From NCBI GenBank assembly GCA_002315335.1, contig DCGW01000013.1, positions 1,800 through 13,137 on the forward strand: a stretch of DNA of 11,338 nt. Direction: 5' to 3'. This document shows, piece after piece, positions 4,417-11,338 of the stretch. The stretch comes from Firmicutes bacterium UBA1768 (GTDB taxonomy: Bacteria > Bacillota > Clostridia > Peptostreptococcales > Anaerovoracaceae). Made by a program: the position numbers and the translations under genes. Within the stretch, counting starts at the first letter, position 1. Each line of letters starts with the position of its first letter. The notes beneath the pieces were generated by a model, which saw only the letters and a program-made list of their open reading frames with translations, did not search any database and was not told the origin of the DNA.

Positions 4417-4944
4417 TCAGCCCTTAAACACATCTAAATTCTTAATAATATAGTCCACTCCGGAGATAACCGTAAGAACAACTGCTATCCACATTATTAT
4501 CATTGCAAGCGGGAAGCCTTCCGGTCCAAACGGGAAATTTTGTATGATAAGCAATATTATCGCAACCATCTGTGAAACCGTCTTAGCCTTACCCCACTTT
4601 GAAGCCGCAATTACTATTCCCTCAGCAGCGGCAACAGCTCTGAGCGAAACAATCAACAGCTCTCGAGCAAGAATAACAGCCGCCATCCAGCCTGCAAGCT
4701 GGCCGAGTTCGACCAGACAGATAAGAGCTGCCATAACAAGAAGCTTGTCTGCGAGAGGGTCCATAATCTTTCCGAAGTTGCTTACGAGGTTCCACTTTCT
4801 TGCGAGGTAGCCGTCAAGGAAGTCGGTAAACGAAGCCACAATAAATATAACTGCAGCTACCCAGGTAAAGCCGAACATAAGAAATACCATAAAGAAAGGT
4901 ATCAGCACTATTCTCAAAGTTGTCAGTTTGTTTGGTAAATTCAT
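4417..4944 (-). CDS. pgsA: CDP-diacylglycerol-glycerol-3-phosphate 3-phosphatidyltransferase
   Basis: PgsA makes phosphatidylglycerophosphate from CDP-diacylglycerol and glycerol 3-phosphate, the committed step to phosphatidylglycerol in the membrane. The complete CDP-alcohol phosphotransferase signature is present: D41, D44-G45-x2-A48-R49, then eight residues to G58, D62 and D66, reading DGYLARKW...FGKIMDPLADK. The 175 residues contain several hydrophobic membrane segments (about 10-40, 67-90, 90-110, 124-137 and 145-163), as usual. The start ATG lies 1 nt after the rimO stop, and its ribosome binding site GGAGG lies inside the rimO end, so translation is probably coupled. The gene ends in a double stop, TGA-TAA. 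Confidence 0.97.
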   Translation of the reverse strand: MNLPNKLTTLRIVLIPFFMVFLMFGFTWVAAVIFIVASFTDFLDGYLARKWNLVSNFGKIMDPLADKLLVMAALICLVELGQLAGWMAAVILARELLIVSLRAVAAAEGIVIAASKWGKAKTVSQMVAIILLIIQNFPFGPEGFPLAMIIMWIAVVLTVISGVDYIIKNLDVFKG

Positions 4945-4945
4945 T

Positions 4946-6289
4946 TTAAAGCACCTCCCCTACAAGGTCATAGTCAAATGCGTCCGTTATTCTGACCTTA
5001 ACAAAGTCTCCCGGATTGAGTTTATTAAATGAAGTAAAAATCACTCCGTTATCTATTTCATATGCGTCGTATGCAGTTCTTCCGAGGTAGCCGCCTTCTT
5101 CGTCAGGCCCTTCCTCGACCAAAACCTCAAATACCTTGCCCACCTTTTCAAGGTTTTTTTCAAGCGAAACCGACTGCTGCAGCTGCATGATAGCTGTCTT
5201 GCGCCGTTCCTTAACGTCGCTTCTGACCTGTGGCTTCAGCAGTGCCGCAGGCGTATCCTCTTCCTTTGAATATGCAAAAACACCAAGTCGATCAAACCGC
5301 ATCTCTTCAACGAAGTCGTATAGCTCGTCAAACTCGGCAGCCTTTTCTCCCGGAAAACCTACTATTATAGTGGTTCTGATTACAATATCAGGTATTTCTT
5401 TTCGCAGAAGCTTAACCACTCTTTCTATATCAGCCCTGTCGGACTTCCTGTTCATCCTTTTAAGGACAACGTCACTTCCGTGCTGAACAGGCATGTCAAC
5501 GTACTTGCACACCTTAGGATTGTCCCTTATCTCCCTGACAAGCTTTTCGGTTATCCTGTCAGGATAGCAGTACATCAGCCTTATCCACTTAAGTTCCTCT
5601 ATTTTACCGAGTTCTCTGAGCAGGTCGGCGAGGTCGTAGTCCTCGTCAAAGTCCGCACCGTAGTTTGTAGTGTCCTGTGCAATGAGCACCAATTCCTTAG
5701 CTCCCTTTTTTACTAAGTCACGAGCTTCTGCGAGCACTGCCTCAGGCCTTCGACTTCTGAAGGGGCCTCTTATATATGGAATTATGCAGTAGGTGCAGCG
5801 GTTGTTGCAGCCTTCAGAGATTTTGAGGTAAGCAGAAGCATTTTTTACCTCCGCAGTTATACCTTCAAACTCCTCGAAAAAGCCACAATCATATGGTGGA
5901 GCCAAAATCTGCTCTCCGCCTTCCTTCCCCGCTTCAAGCGCCTCCTCAATAAGCTCGACTATATTTCCATAGTCGTTTACTCCAAGCATGAGGTCAACCT
6001 CAGGCATCTGTGAAAGAAGCTCCATTCCGTATCTCTGCGAAAGACAGCCCGTAACAGCCAAAACCTTGCAGCTGCCGCCTTCCGACTCCTTGAGCTGAGC
6101 TAAGTCAAATATTGTCGCAATCGACTCCTCCTTGGCGTCCTGAATAAAACCGCAGGTATTTACTATGATAACATCTGCTTCTGTAGAAGTAGCTGTTATT
6201 TCGTATCCGGCCCTCTTACACAGACCTACCGCCATCATTGAGTCGACTTCGTTCTTAGGGCAGCCTAAGGTTTCAATATATACTTTCAT
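4946..6289 (-). CDS. rimO: Ribosomal protein S12 methylthiotransferase RimO
   Basis: RimO is a radical-SAM enzyme with two iron-sulfur clusters that adds a methylthio group to the conserved aspartate of ribosomal protein S12. The N-terminal UPF0004 domain shows its three cluster cysteines, C10 (ETLGCPKNEVDS), C46 (VNTCGF) and C81 (TGCLSQRY). The radical-SAM motif CxxxCxxC is C161-C165-C168 in GCNNRCTYCIIPYIRG. A TRAM domain occupies about 381-447. GVFAYSKEEDTPAA at about 336-349 and MPVQHGS favour RimO over the tRNA enzyme MiaB. The 447-residue length is normal. The start codon overlaps the ftsK stop by one base (TGATG), a sign of translational coupling. GGGGAAGG at 6293..6300 is the likely ribosome binding site. 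Confidence 0.96.
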   Translation of the reverse strand: MKVYIETLGCPKNEVDSMMAVGLCKRAGYEITATSTEADVIIVNTCGFIQDAKEESIATIFDLAQLKESEGGSCKVLAVTGCLSQRYGMELLSQMPEVDLMLGVNDYGNIVELIEEALEAGKEGGEQILAPPYDCGFFEEFEGITAEVKNASAYLKISEGCNNRCTYCIIPYIRGPFRSRRPEAVLAEARDLVKKGAKELVLIAQDTTNYGADFDEDYDLADLLRELGKIEELKWIRLMYCYPDRITEKLVREIRDNPKVCKYVDMPVQHGSDVVLKRMNRKSDRADIERVVKLLRKEIPDIVIRTTIIVGFPGEKAAEFDELYDFVEEMRFDRLGVFAYSKEEDTPAALLKPQVRSDVKERRKTAIMQLQQSVSLEKNLEKVGKVFEVLVEEGPDEEGGYLGRTAYDAYEIDNGVIFTSFNKLNPGDFVKVRITDAFDYDLVGEVL

Positions 6290-9200
6290 CAGCCTTCCCC
6301 ACCTTCATAATCGTCAGAATAATCGACTGAGGACCTTCCGGATTTCAGAGCTTCAAACTCTTCTTTAGTAAGCAGAACATTTCTCGGCCTGCTTCCGTCT
6401 GCAGGAGAAACAATTCCTCTTTCTTCCATCATATCGACCATTCTTGCAGCTCGGTTGTAGCCCACACGGAACTTTCTCTGTATCATTGAAGCAGAGGCCT
6501 GCTGCATTTCTATTACCATTTCTATCGCATCGGCGAGAAGGTCGTCAGCCTCTTCATCGTCAAAGCCTGGTGATTGTGTCTGGATAGTATCCATCAGGTC
6601 GTTTGAAAAATCAGCCTCATGGCCATACTGACCCGAAACAAAGCCTATTACATCCATTGTTTCCTCTTCGGTTACAAAGGTACCCTGTACTCTCAGCGGT
6701 TTTCCCATGCCGAGAGGGTTGAAGAGCATATCTCCCTTTCCGAGGAGCTTTTCTGCACCTGAGCTGTCCAAAATAGTTCTTGAGTCTACCTGAGAGGAAA
6801 CAGCAAATGCAATTCTTGAAGGCATATTTGCCTTGATAACACCGGTTATTACGTCAACAGAAGGTCTCTGAGTCGCTACAATGAGGTGCATGCCTGCCGC
6901 TCTTGCCATCTGCGCGAGTCTGCAAATCGAGTCTTCAACCTGCTGTGGAGCTGCCATCATCAGATCAGCCAATTCGTCGATAATAATGACGATTTGCGGC
7001 ATTTTGACGAGGTCAGGGTCGTTTTTAGCCTTTTCGTTATAGCTTGCAATTTCCTTGACATTGTTATCGCTGAACTTCCTGTATCTTTCCTCCATTTCCT
7101 TAACGGCCCAGTTGAGAGCTACCGCCGCCTTTGAAGGCTCGTTAACTACAGGAATCATCAGGTGAGGTATTCCGTTATAATTACCCAGCTCTACTACCTT
7201 AGGGTCTATCATTACCAGCTTTACTTCGTCAGGTCTTGCTTTGTAAAGAATACTGAGTATTATGCTGTTTATGCACACGCTCTTACCAGAACCGGTTGAA
7301 CCCGCAATAAGAAGGTGCGGCATATCCTTAAGATTTGCGACAACAGGGTTTCCAGAAATATCTCTGCCCACCGCAAAGGTTATTTTAGACCTGCTCTTTT
7401 TAAACTGAGGTGAGTCTATTACTTCCTTGAGATAAACAGGGTTTTTATGTTCGTTTTCTATTTCTATACCTATTGCTGCCTTGCCGGGAATAGGAGCCTC
7501 GAGTCTGATGCTTTTTGCTCTCAGGTTGAGAGCAATATCGTCCTGAAGCCTTACTATGGAGCTGACCTTTACGCCAACATCAGGCTGAACCTCAAACCTT
7601 GTTACAGAAGGACCCTTTTCAACGTTGACCACCTTAGCATTTACATTAAAGGAGTGGAGGGTTTTTTCGAGAAGCTGACCCTTTTGTCTTAACTCAAGAC
7701 TTGTGTTTGCGGTCTTGTCTCCCCCTCCTCCTCTGAGAAGTGAAAGCGGCGGTAAAACGTATGGCAGCTTATCGTCATTTGAACCACTCTTCCCTGTAGT
7801 CGGCTTATTTTTTGTTGTACCAGCAATTGCAGCTCCTGCCGCACCAAGAGCAGCGGCTGAACCCAACGAACCCGCTCCCGCTGCAAGTCCTGCTGCGCTT
7901 CCAAGTTCTGAAGCCGCCCTGGTACCAGGACCGGAAGCAGCTGCTTCAGTTCCCGCTGAAAGTCCTGAGCCGACTCCGAGCCCTTTACCTTCACTGCTAT
8001 ACGCAGGTCCGTCTTCAGAGCCAATATCATCAGAAACAATGCCGCTTTCAGGAGCTTCTTCCGATACCATATCATAGATTCCGGCACTTCCGGGCACAAA
8101 CTTTCCCGTCCTCTTTAAATTGAGAGTGTCTCTCCCTGATAATTGCTTTTCCTCCTCAGTCTCAAGATTGAAGTCAGGTACATTGAGGTCCTGATTCAAA
8201 TTATCTGCCGCAATTCTGGCATTTTTTTCCATTTCTTCCAGCTGGTCATCGCCCGCATACGGGTTGTCAATTCCGCCCATGAAGGTATTTCTGTTATTAA
8301 CAGGCGCTTCACCGTAATCAACCTCTCCAAACGGATCTGAGGATAAACCAAGTCTGTATAGCCCTCCGCTTCCGGATGGTCTGTTTAAGATTTCCTCTCC
8401 GTTTCCGCTTACATATGCCTTGCCGCCGACACCAAAGGATATTGCATCCTCGTCGAGCATGGAGGTATCGCCTTCACTATGCGAATTTCTTCTAGAGATT
8501 CTCCTTGCCTCCGCCTCTGACCTTACTGCTTCGTATTCCTTGTCTGTATCTTCGTCAAAGTAGCCGGCATATTTTTTCCACTTGCCGTCTCTTTGCTTTT
8601 TCTTTTCCGTTGCAGATAGTATTGCTCGCTGACCTGCCATTGCCTTTGCCTCGGCAGCATAATCCCTTCCACCTTCATCTACGGGCCCCAAAGCACTTGC
8701 TTCAGCCTCGGCTAAAGCAGCTTCCCTTGCAGCCTCCTTTGCGGCAAGCTTATCCTCTTTGATGGAGTCACGCGCATCCTTTCTGTTCCTTCTGAAAGAG
8801 TTGAAGTTTGAAAGCAGCCACTCTAAAGGCTTGTTTATTGTTATAATCAGGCAGATTATCATCCCTGCAATAGTTACTATATATGCTCCGGCAGTCCCCA
8901 TGAGCTTAGATAATACAAACGCCAGTCCAGAGCCGAGTAAACCTCCGCCCTCCGACTTGACTATGCCGTCTATCCAGAACTGCTTTAAGAGCGAAAAACC
9001 GAACTTTGTTCCGGCAACATCTGTGAGACAGTGAATTGCGTAGCAGGCCGAAGCCATAATGAACAGAACTACGATAAATATTACTGTAGGCAGCTTACCC
9101 AATTCTCCCGCCCTGTTTATGAAAACAAGTCCGCTGAAAAGCGCGAAAAAGAACGGAAGCAGGTAGCCCATAAATCCGAACAGGCCCATGCAGGCATATT

Positions 9201-9546
9201 CAAGGATTTCTCCTACCTTTCCCGCATATGGAAAATAAATTGACACCATAAGAAAAGCCGCAACTGCCAGAAGTATTATTCCGAGGACTATCCTCGAGAT
9301 TTTTCCTTCTCGCGAAACCGACCTTTCAAGCTTTGCGTATTCCTCTGCGCTGATTCTGAGGTCGTCGGCTTTATTTGCTCCAGCTGCCCCTGCAGTCTTT
9401 TTTACAGTCTTTGCTGCTGAGGACCTTGCAGAACTGCCTGACCTTGAGCCCGCCTTGGAAGCGGACCTTGAACCCGACCTTGCCGAGGAAGCGGCCGAAG
9501 TTGACCTTGAGCTTCCCGAACCTTTTGAATTACCAGTTTTTGCCAT
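6289..9546 (-). CDS. ftsK: FtsK/SpoIIIE-family DNA translocase
   Basis: This membrane-anchored motor pumps double-stranded DNA through the division septum and sorts chromosomes. The 1085-residue protein begins with a Ser/Ala/Arg/Lys-rich tail (about 1-58). Membrane segments follow at about 84-105, 115-140, 152-172 and 219-238. Next comes a long charged and then Ala/Gly/Ser-rich linker (about 250-590). The motor follows, with Walker A GSTGSGKS at 749-756, Walker B IVIIIDELADLM at 852-863 and ATQRPSVDVITG at 891-902. The C-terminal winged-helix gamma domain (about 1000-1060, MIQRKFRVGYNRAARM) reads polar guide sequences on DNA. The total exceeds B. subtilis SpoIIIE (about 790 residues), mainly through the linker and N-terminal tail. 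Sequence alone does not separate a vegetative FtsK from a sporulation SpoIIIE. AGGGGTG at 9551..9557 serves as ribosome binding site and overlaps the uppP stop. Confidence 0.96.
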   Translation of the reverse strand: MAKTGNSKGSGSSRSTSAASSARSGSRSASKAGSRSGSSARSSAAKTVKKTAGAAGANKADDLRISAEEYAKLERSVSREGKISRIVLGIILLAVAAFLMVSIYFPYAGKVGEILEYACMGLFGFMGYLLPFFFALFSGLVFINRAGELGKLPTVIFIVVLFIMASACYAIHCLTDVAGTKFGFSLLKQFWIDGIVKSEGGGLLGSGLAFVLSKLMGTAGAYIVTIAGMIICLIITINKPLEWLLSNFNSFRRNRKDARDSIKEDKLAAKEAAREAALAEAEASALGPVDEGGRDYAAEAKAMAGQRAILSATEKKKQRDGKWKKYAGYFDEDTDKEYEAVRSEAEARRISRRNSHSEGDTSMLDEDAISFGVGGKAYVSGNGEEILNRPSGSGGLYRLGLSSDPFGEVDYGEAPVNNRNTFMGGIDNPYAGDDQLEEMEKNARIAADNLNQDLNVPDFNLETEEEKQLSGRDTLNLKRTGKFVPGSAGIYDMVSEEAPESGIVSDDIGSEDGPAYSSEGKGLGVGSGLSAGTEAAASGPGTRAASELGSAAGLAAGAGSLGSAAALGAAGAAIAGTTKNKPTTGKSGSNDDKLPYVLPPLSLLRGGGGDKTANTSLELRQKGQLLEKTLHSFNVNAKVVNVEKGPSVTRFEVQPDVGVKVSSIVRLQDDIALNLRAKSIRLEAPIPGKAAIGIEIENEHKNPVYLKEVIDSPQFKKSRSKITFAVGRDISGNPVVANLKDMPHLLIAGSTGSGKSVCINSIILSILYKARPDEVKLVMIDPKVVELGNYNGIPHLMIPVVNEPSKAAVALNWAVKEMEERYRKFSDNNVKEIASYNEKAKNDPDLVKMPQIVIIIDELADLMMAAPQQVEDSICRLAQMARAAGMHLIVATQRPSVDVITGVIKANMPSRIAFAVSSQVDSRTILDSSGAEKLLGKGDMLFNPLGMGKPLRVQGTFVTEEETMDVIGFVSGQYGHEADFSNDLMDTIQTQSPGFDDEEADDLLADAIEMVIEMQQASASMIQRKFRVGYNRAARMVDMMEERGIVSPADGSRPRNVLLTKEEFEALKSGRSSVDYSDDYEGGEG

Positions 9547-9555
9547 AATGCACCC

Positions 9556-10395
9556 CTAAATTACATTTGCCAAAGATAAAATAATAATCAATGCACCCAA
9601 ACCCCATGTATAGATTGAAAAACCTATGAGTTTTTCGTTTGTAACGAGCTTAATCATCCATTTGATAGCAAAACGGCCTGCAAAGAAGGCTGCTGCCACT
9701 CCCAAAACCAAGGCTAAGATGCTGACATCCGCCAGTCCCTGAGAAACCGCTGACTTCATTTCAAACAGTGCCGAGCCGCAAATAGGTGGAATCGACATGA
9801 GAAAGGCGAATTTTACAGCAAGCTTTCTGTCTAACTGACAGAAGAGGCCGCCAACAAGAGTTGCTCCCGATCTCGATATACCCGGAGCTATAGCCACCGA
9901 CTGACAAAGACCAATAATAAAAGCGTCTCCGAATCTCATCTCGTAAACGTCCTTGTGGCCGTGCCCTTTTTTATCTGCAAACAAAAGCATGCTGCCGGTA
10001 ATTAACAGGCCTACACCAATTGCTGCTACCTTCACATAGAGTATATCAAAAAAGTCGTTGAAAAAATAACCAATCAGCCCGGTTGGAATTGCTGATACAA
10101 GAATCATGTATCCCAATCTTCTTGTGGGATTTGCATTTATTCTGAGCCCTCTCCCATGACAGGCGTCATTAATTGTAAGAAAAAGCTCCTTGAAGAGAGC
10201 GGCTACCGACCTCCAATAACAAACTATTACGGTAGCAAGAGTTCCGACGTGGAGCATGGCCGCAAAAAACAGCACCTGACTCTCATCTACTCCCATGAGA
10301 TTTTCAATAATTGACAGGTGACCCGAGCTGCTTACCGGCAGGAACTCTGTCAACCCCTGAACTATACCTAATATTATCGCTGTAATTGTATTCAT
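9556..10395 (-). CDS. uppP: Undecaprenyl-diphosphatase UppP (BacA family)
   Basis: UppP is an integral membrane enzyme that dephosphorylates undecaprenyl diphosphate, recycling the lipid carrier for peptidoglycan and other envelope polymers. Overproduction of the family gives bacitracin resistance. The two catalytic signatures are clear: QGLTEFLPVSSSGH at 13-26 (with E17) and PGISRSGAT at 171-179. The 279 residues form a series of hydrophobic segments, and the length is normal. The start is ATG with AAGGAG at 10400..10405. It follows hslO by 28 nt and precedes ftsK by 9 nt, within the same apparent operon. Confidence 0.97.
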   Translation of the reverse strand: MNTITAIILGIVQGLTEFLPVSSSGHLSIIENLMGVDESQVLFFAAMLHVGTLATVIVCYWRSVAALFKELFLTINDACHGRGLRINANPTRRLGYMILVSAIPTGLIGYFFNDFFDILYVKVAAIGVGLLITGSMLLFADKKGHGHKDVYEMRFGDAFIIGLCQSVAIAPGISRSGATLVGGLFCQLDRKLAVKFAFLMSIPPICGSALFEMKSAVSQGLADVSILALVLGVAAAFFAGRFAIKWMIKLVTNEKLIGFSIYTWGLGALIIILSLANVI

Positions 10396-10423
10396 TTCTC
10401 TCCTTAATTAACCCTTCTGAATC

Positions 10424-11311
10424 CTATTTCTTTACACTCTCTAAAAGCCTTAACAAGTCTTCCTTGTCAAATCTGTAGTGGGTTCTGCAGAAGTGACAAA
10501 CCAGCTCCGCTTCCCCGTCCTCGTCTATTATTTCCTGAAGATCCTTTCTGCCTATACTGATCAGAGCCCTCTCCATTCTTTCCTTGGAGCAGTCGCACTT
10601 CAGCTCAGGGTGGTCTTCCTCGTGGATTTCCATTTCTATGCCTTCAAAGATTTTTTCGTGAGCCTCATAAATATCCCTGGTGTTTTCGAGAACCTCGGTT
10701 ATTGATGTGAGCTTAGAAATGTTCTCTTCAAGCTTGGAAAGGACATTTTCGTCAGGATAAGGCAGCACCTGAACCAAGAGCCCTCCTGCCCTCTTTACAG
10801 TACAGTCTACGTCTACCAGCACCCCCAAGGCCACTGCGGTCGGTATCTGCTCTGACTTTGCAAAGTATGAGGTGAGGTCCTCGGCAATTTCGCCCGAAAC
10901 GAGCGGCGACTGACCTACATATGGGTTTCCAAAGCCAAAGTCCTTTACCACCGTAATAAAGCCGTCCTTGCCTACCGCTCCGCCCACGTCGAGCTTTCCC
11001 TTAGAATTGAGAGGCAGCTCAACAGTAGGGTTGTTCATATAGGCCTTTACGTCTCCGTTGCCCCTGCCCACAGCAGTCACCTTACCGCCAGGGCCCTTTC
11101 CGTCAAGGGTAAGAGTGATTTTATCCTCTGTATTTTTCTGCATCATTCCCATAAGAGATGCCGCAGTAACGGTTCGCCCTAATACTGCTGTCGCTACTGG
11201 TGTTGCATCGTTTATTATCCTTATATCTTCAGCCATTTTGGTCATATCCGCCAGGAACACCCTGAAGGTACCCGAGGTATCGATAGACCTAAGCATAATG
11301 TTCTCTTTCAT
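10424..11311 (-). CDS. hslO: Hsp33 redox-regulated chaperone
   Basis: Hsp33 is a cytoplasmic holdase that holds zinc when reduced. On oxidation by peroxide or hypochlorite it forms disulfides, unfolds its linker and prevents aggregation of client proteins. The redox-switch cysteines are all present at the C-terminus: C239 and C241 in KCDCSKE, and C272 and C275 in VCHFC, giving CxC-x30-CxxC. The N-terminal core (about 1-180) contains GRTVTAASLMG and GNPYVGQSPLVSGEIAED, typical of the family. ATG at 11311 gives 295 residues, and the family usually begins close to this point. A TTG six codons upstream (11329) is also in frame, with no ribosome binding site visible in either case. The 5' region beyond 11338 is missing, so the start and promoter are uncertain. 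It is the first gene of the visible operon. Confidence 0.95.
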   Translation of the reverse strand: MKENIMLRSIDTSGTFRVFLADMTKMAEDIRIINDATPVATAVLGRTVTAASLMGMMQKNTEDKITLTLDGKGPGGKVTAVGRGNGDVKAYMNNPTVELPLNSKGKLDVGGAVGKDGFITVVKDFGFGNPYVGQSPLVSGEIAEDLTSYFAKSEQIPTAVALGVLVDVDCTVKRAGGLLVQVLPYPDENVLSKLEENISKLTSITEVLENTRDIYEAHEKIFEGIEMEIHEEDHPELKCDCSKERMERALISIGRKDLQEIIDEDGEAELVCHFCRTHYRFDKEDLLRLLESVKK

Positions 11312-11338
11312 TCTGCCACTGCCACTCAAAATGTGATT

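Noticed and set aside
4946..6289. MiaB (tRNA methylthiotransferase) as an alternative name.
   Set aside because: The MPVQHGS and VFAYSKEEDTPAA segments and the lack of MiaB-type C-terminal features point to RimO.
7703..8077. Long plus-strand frames opposite the ftsK linker.
   Set aside because: They arise from the Ala/Gly/Ser-rich linker codons read in reverse. Composition is repetitive and no ribosome binding site or promoter is evident.
11312..11329. A TTG start giving hslO six extra N-terminal residues.
   Set aside because: The extension is Ser/Gly-rich and unlike the family's N-terminus, and no ribosome binding site is visible before it. ATG 11311 fits better, though the window edge limits certainty.

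Overview
The window reads as a chromosomal segment of a Gram-positive anaerobe of the class Clostridia. The evidence is the gene set and order (an ftsK/spoIIIE-type gene, rimO, pgsA, cinA, recA), a Firmicutes-type LexA box in front of recA, AGGAGG-like ribosome binding sites, and consensus sigma-A promoters, several with extended -10 elements. The genus cannot be read from this sequence. All protein genes recognised with confidence lie on the minus strand.

Layout, in the direction of minus-strand transcription (high to low coordinates). An apparent operon runs hslO, uppP, ftsK/spoIIIE, rimO, pgsA, cinA. Junctions are 28 nt, 9 nt, a 1-nt overlap, 1 nt and 79 nt; the last carries a hairpin. The genes cover redox-stress chaperoning, recycling of the cell-wall lipid carrier, DNA translocation during division, ribosomal protein S12 modification, phospholipid synthesis and NAD-cofactor salvage. 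A long hairpin after cinA (3002..3050) may end this transcript. recA follows under its own LexA-controlled promoter and is followed at 56 nt by yraN. The low end holds a gene-free, AT-rich stretch (about 96..589) and then the 5' part of a tRNA gene with a near-consensus promoter. The tRNA runs off the window.

The unusual part is the accessory island between cinA and recA (about 2217..3050). It looks like a compact type I toxin-antitoxin locus that I do not recognise as a named family. A 33-residue membrane peptide is encoded on the minus strand behind a promoter, a structured leader of about 100 nt and a Shine-Dalgarno sequence that can be hidden in a hairpin. A plus-strand RNA of about 94 nt, with its own consensus promoter and terminator, runs into the 3' end of the peptide gene. 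The promoters and first transcribed segments of the two opposing genes resemble each other, so the locus is framed by an imperfect inverted repeat. A 194-bp unit (antisense promoter, antisense RNA, toxin 3' end) is tandemly duplicated beside it. This gives a second intact-looking antisense RNA gene with only a headless toxin remnant. The transcribed parts of the two RNA copies differ at 7 of about 95 positions, while the promoter spacers differ at 6 of 17.

The toxin and antitoxin roles are inferred from architecture. No homology search or RNA data were available.
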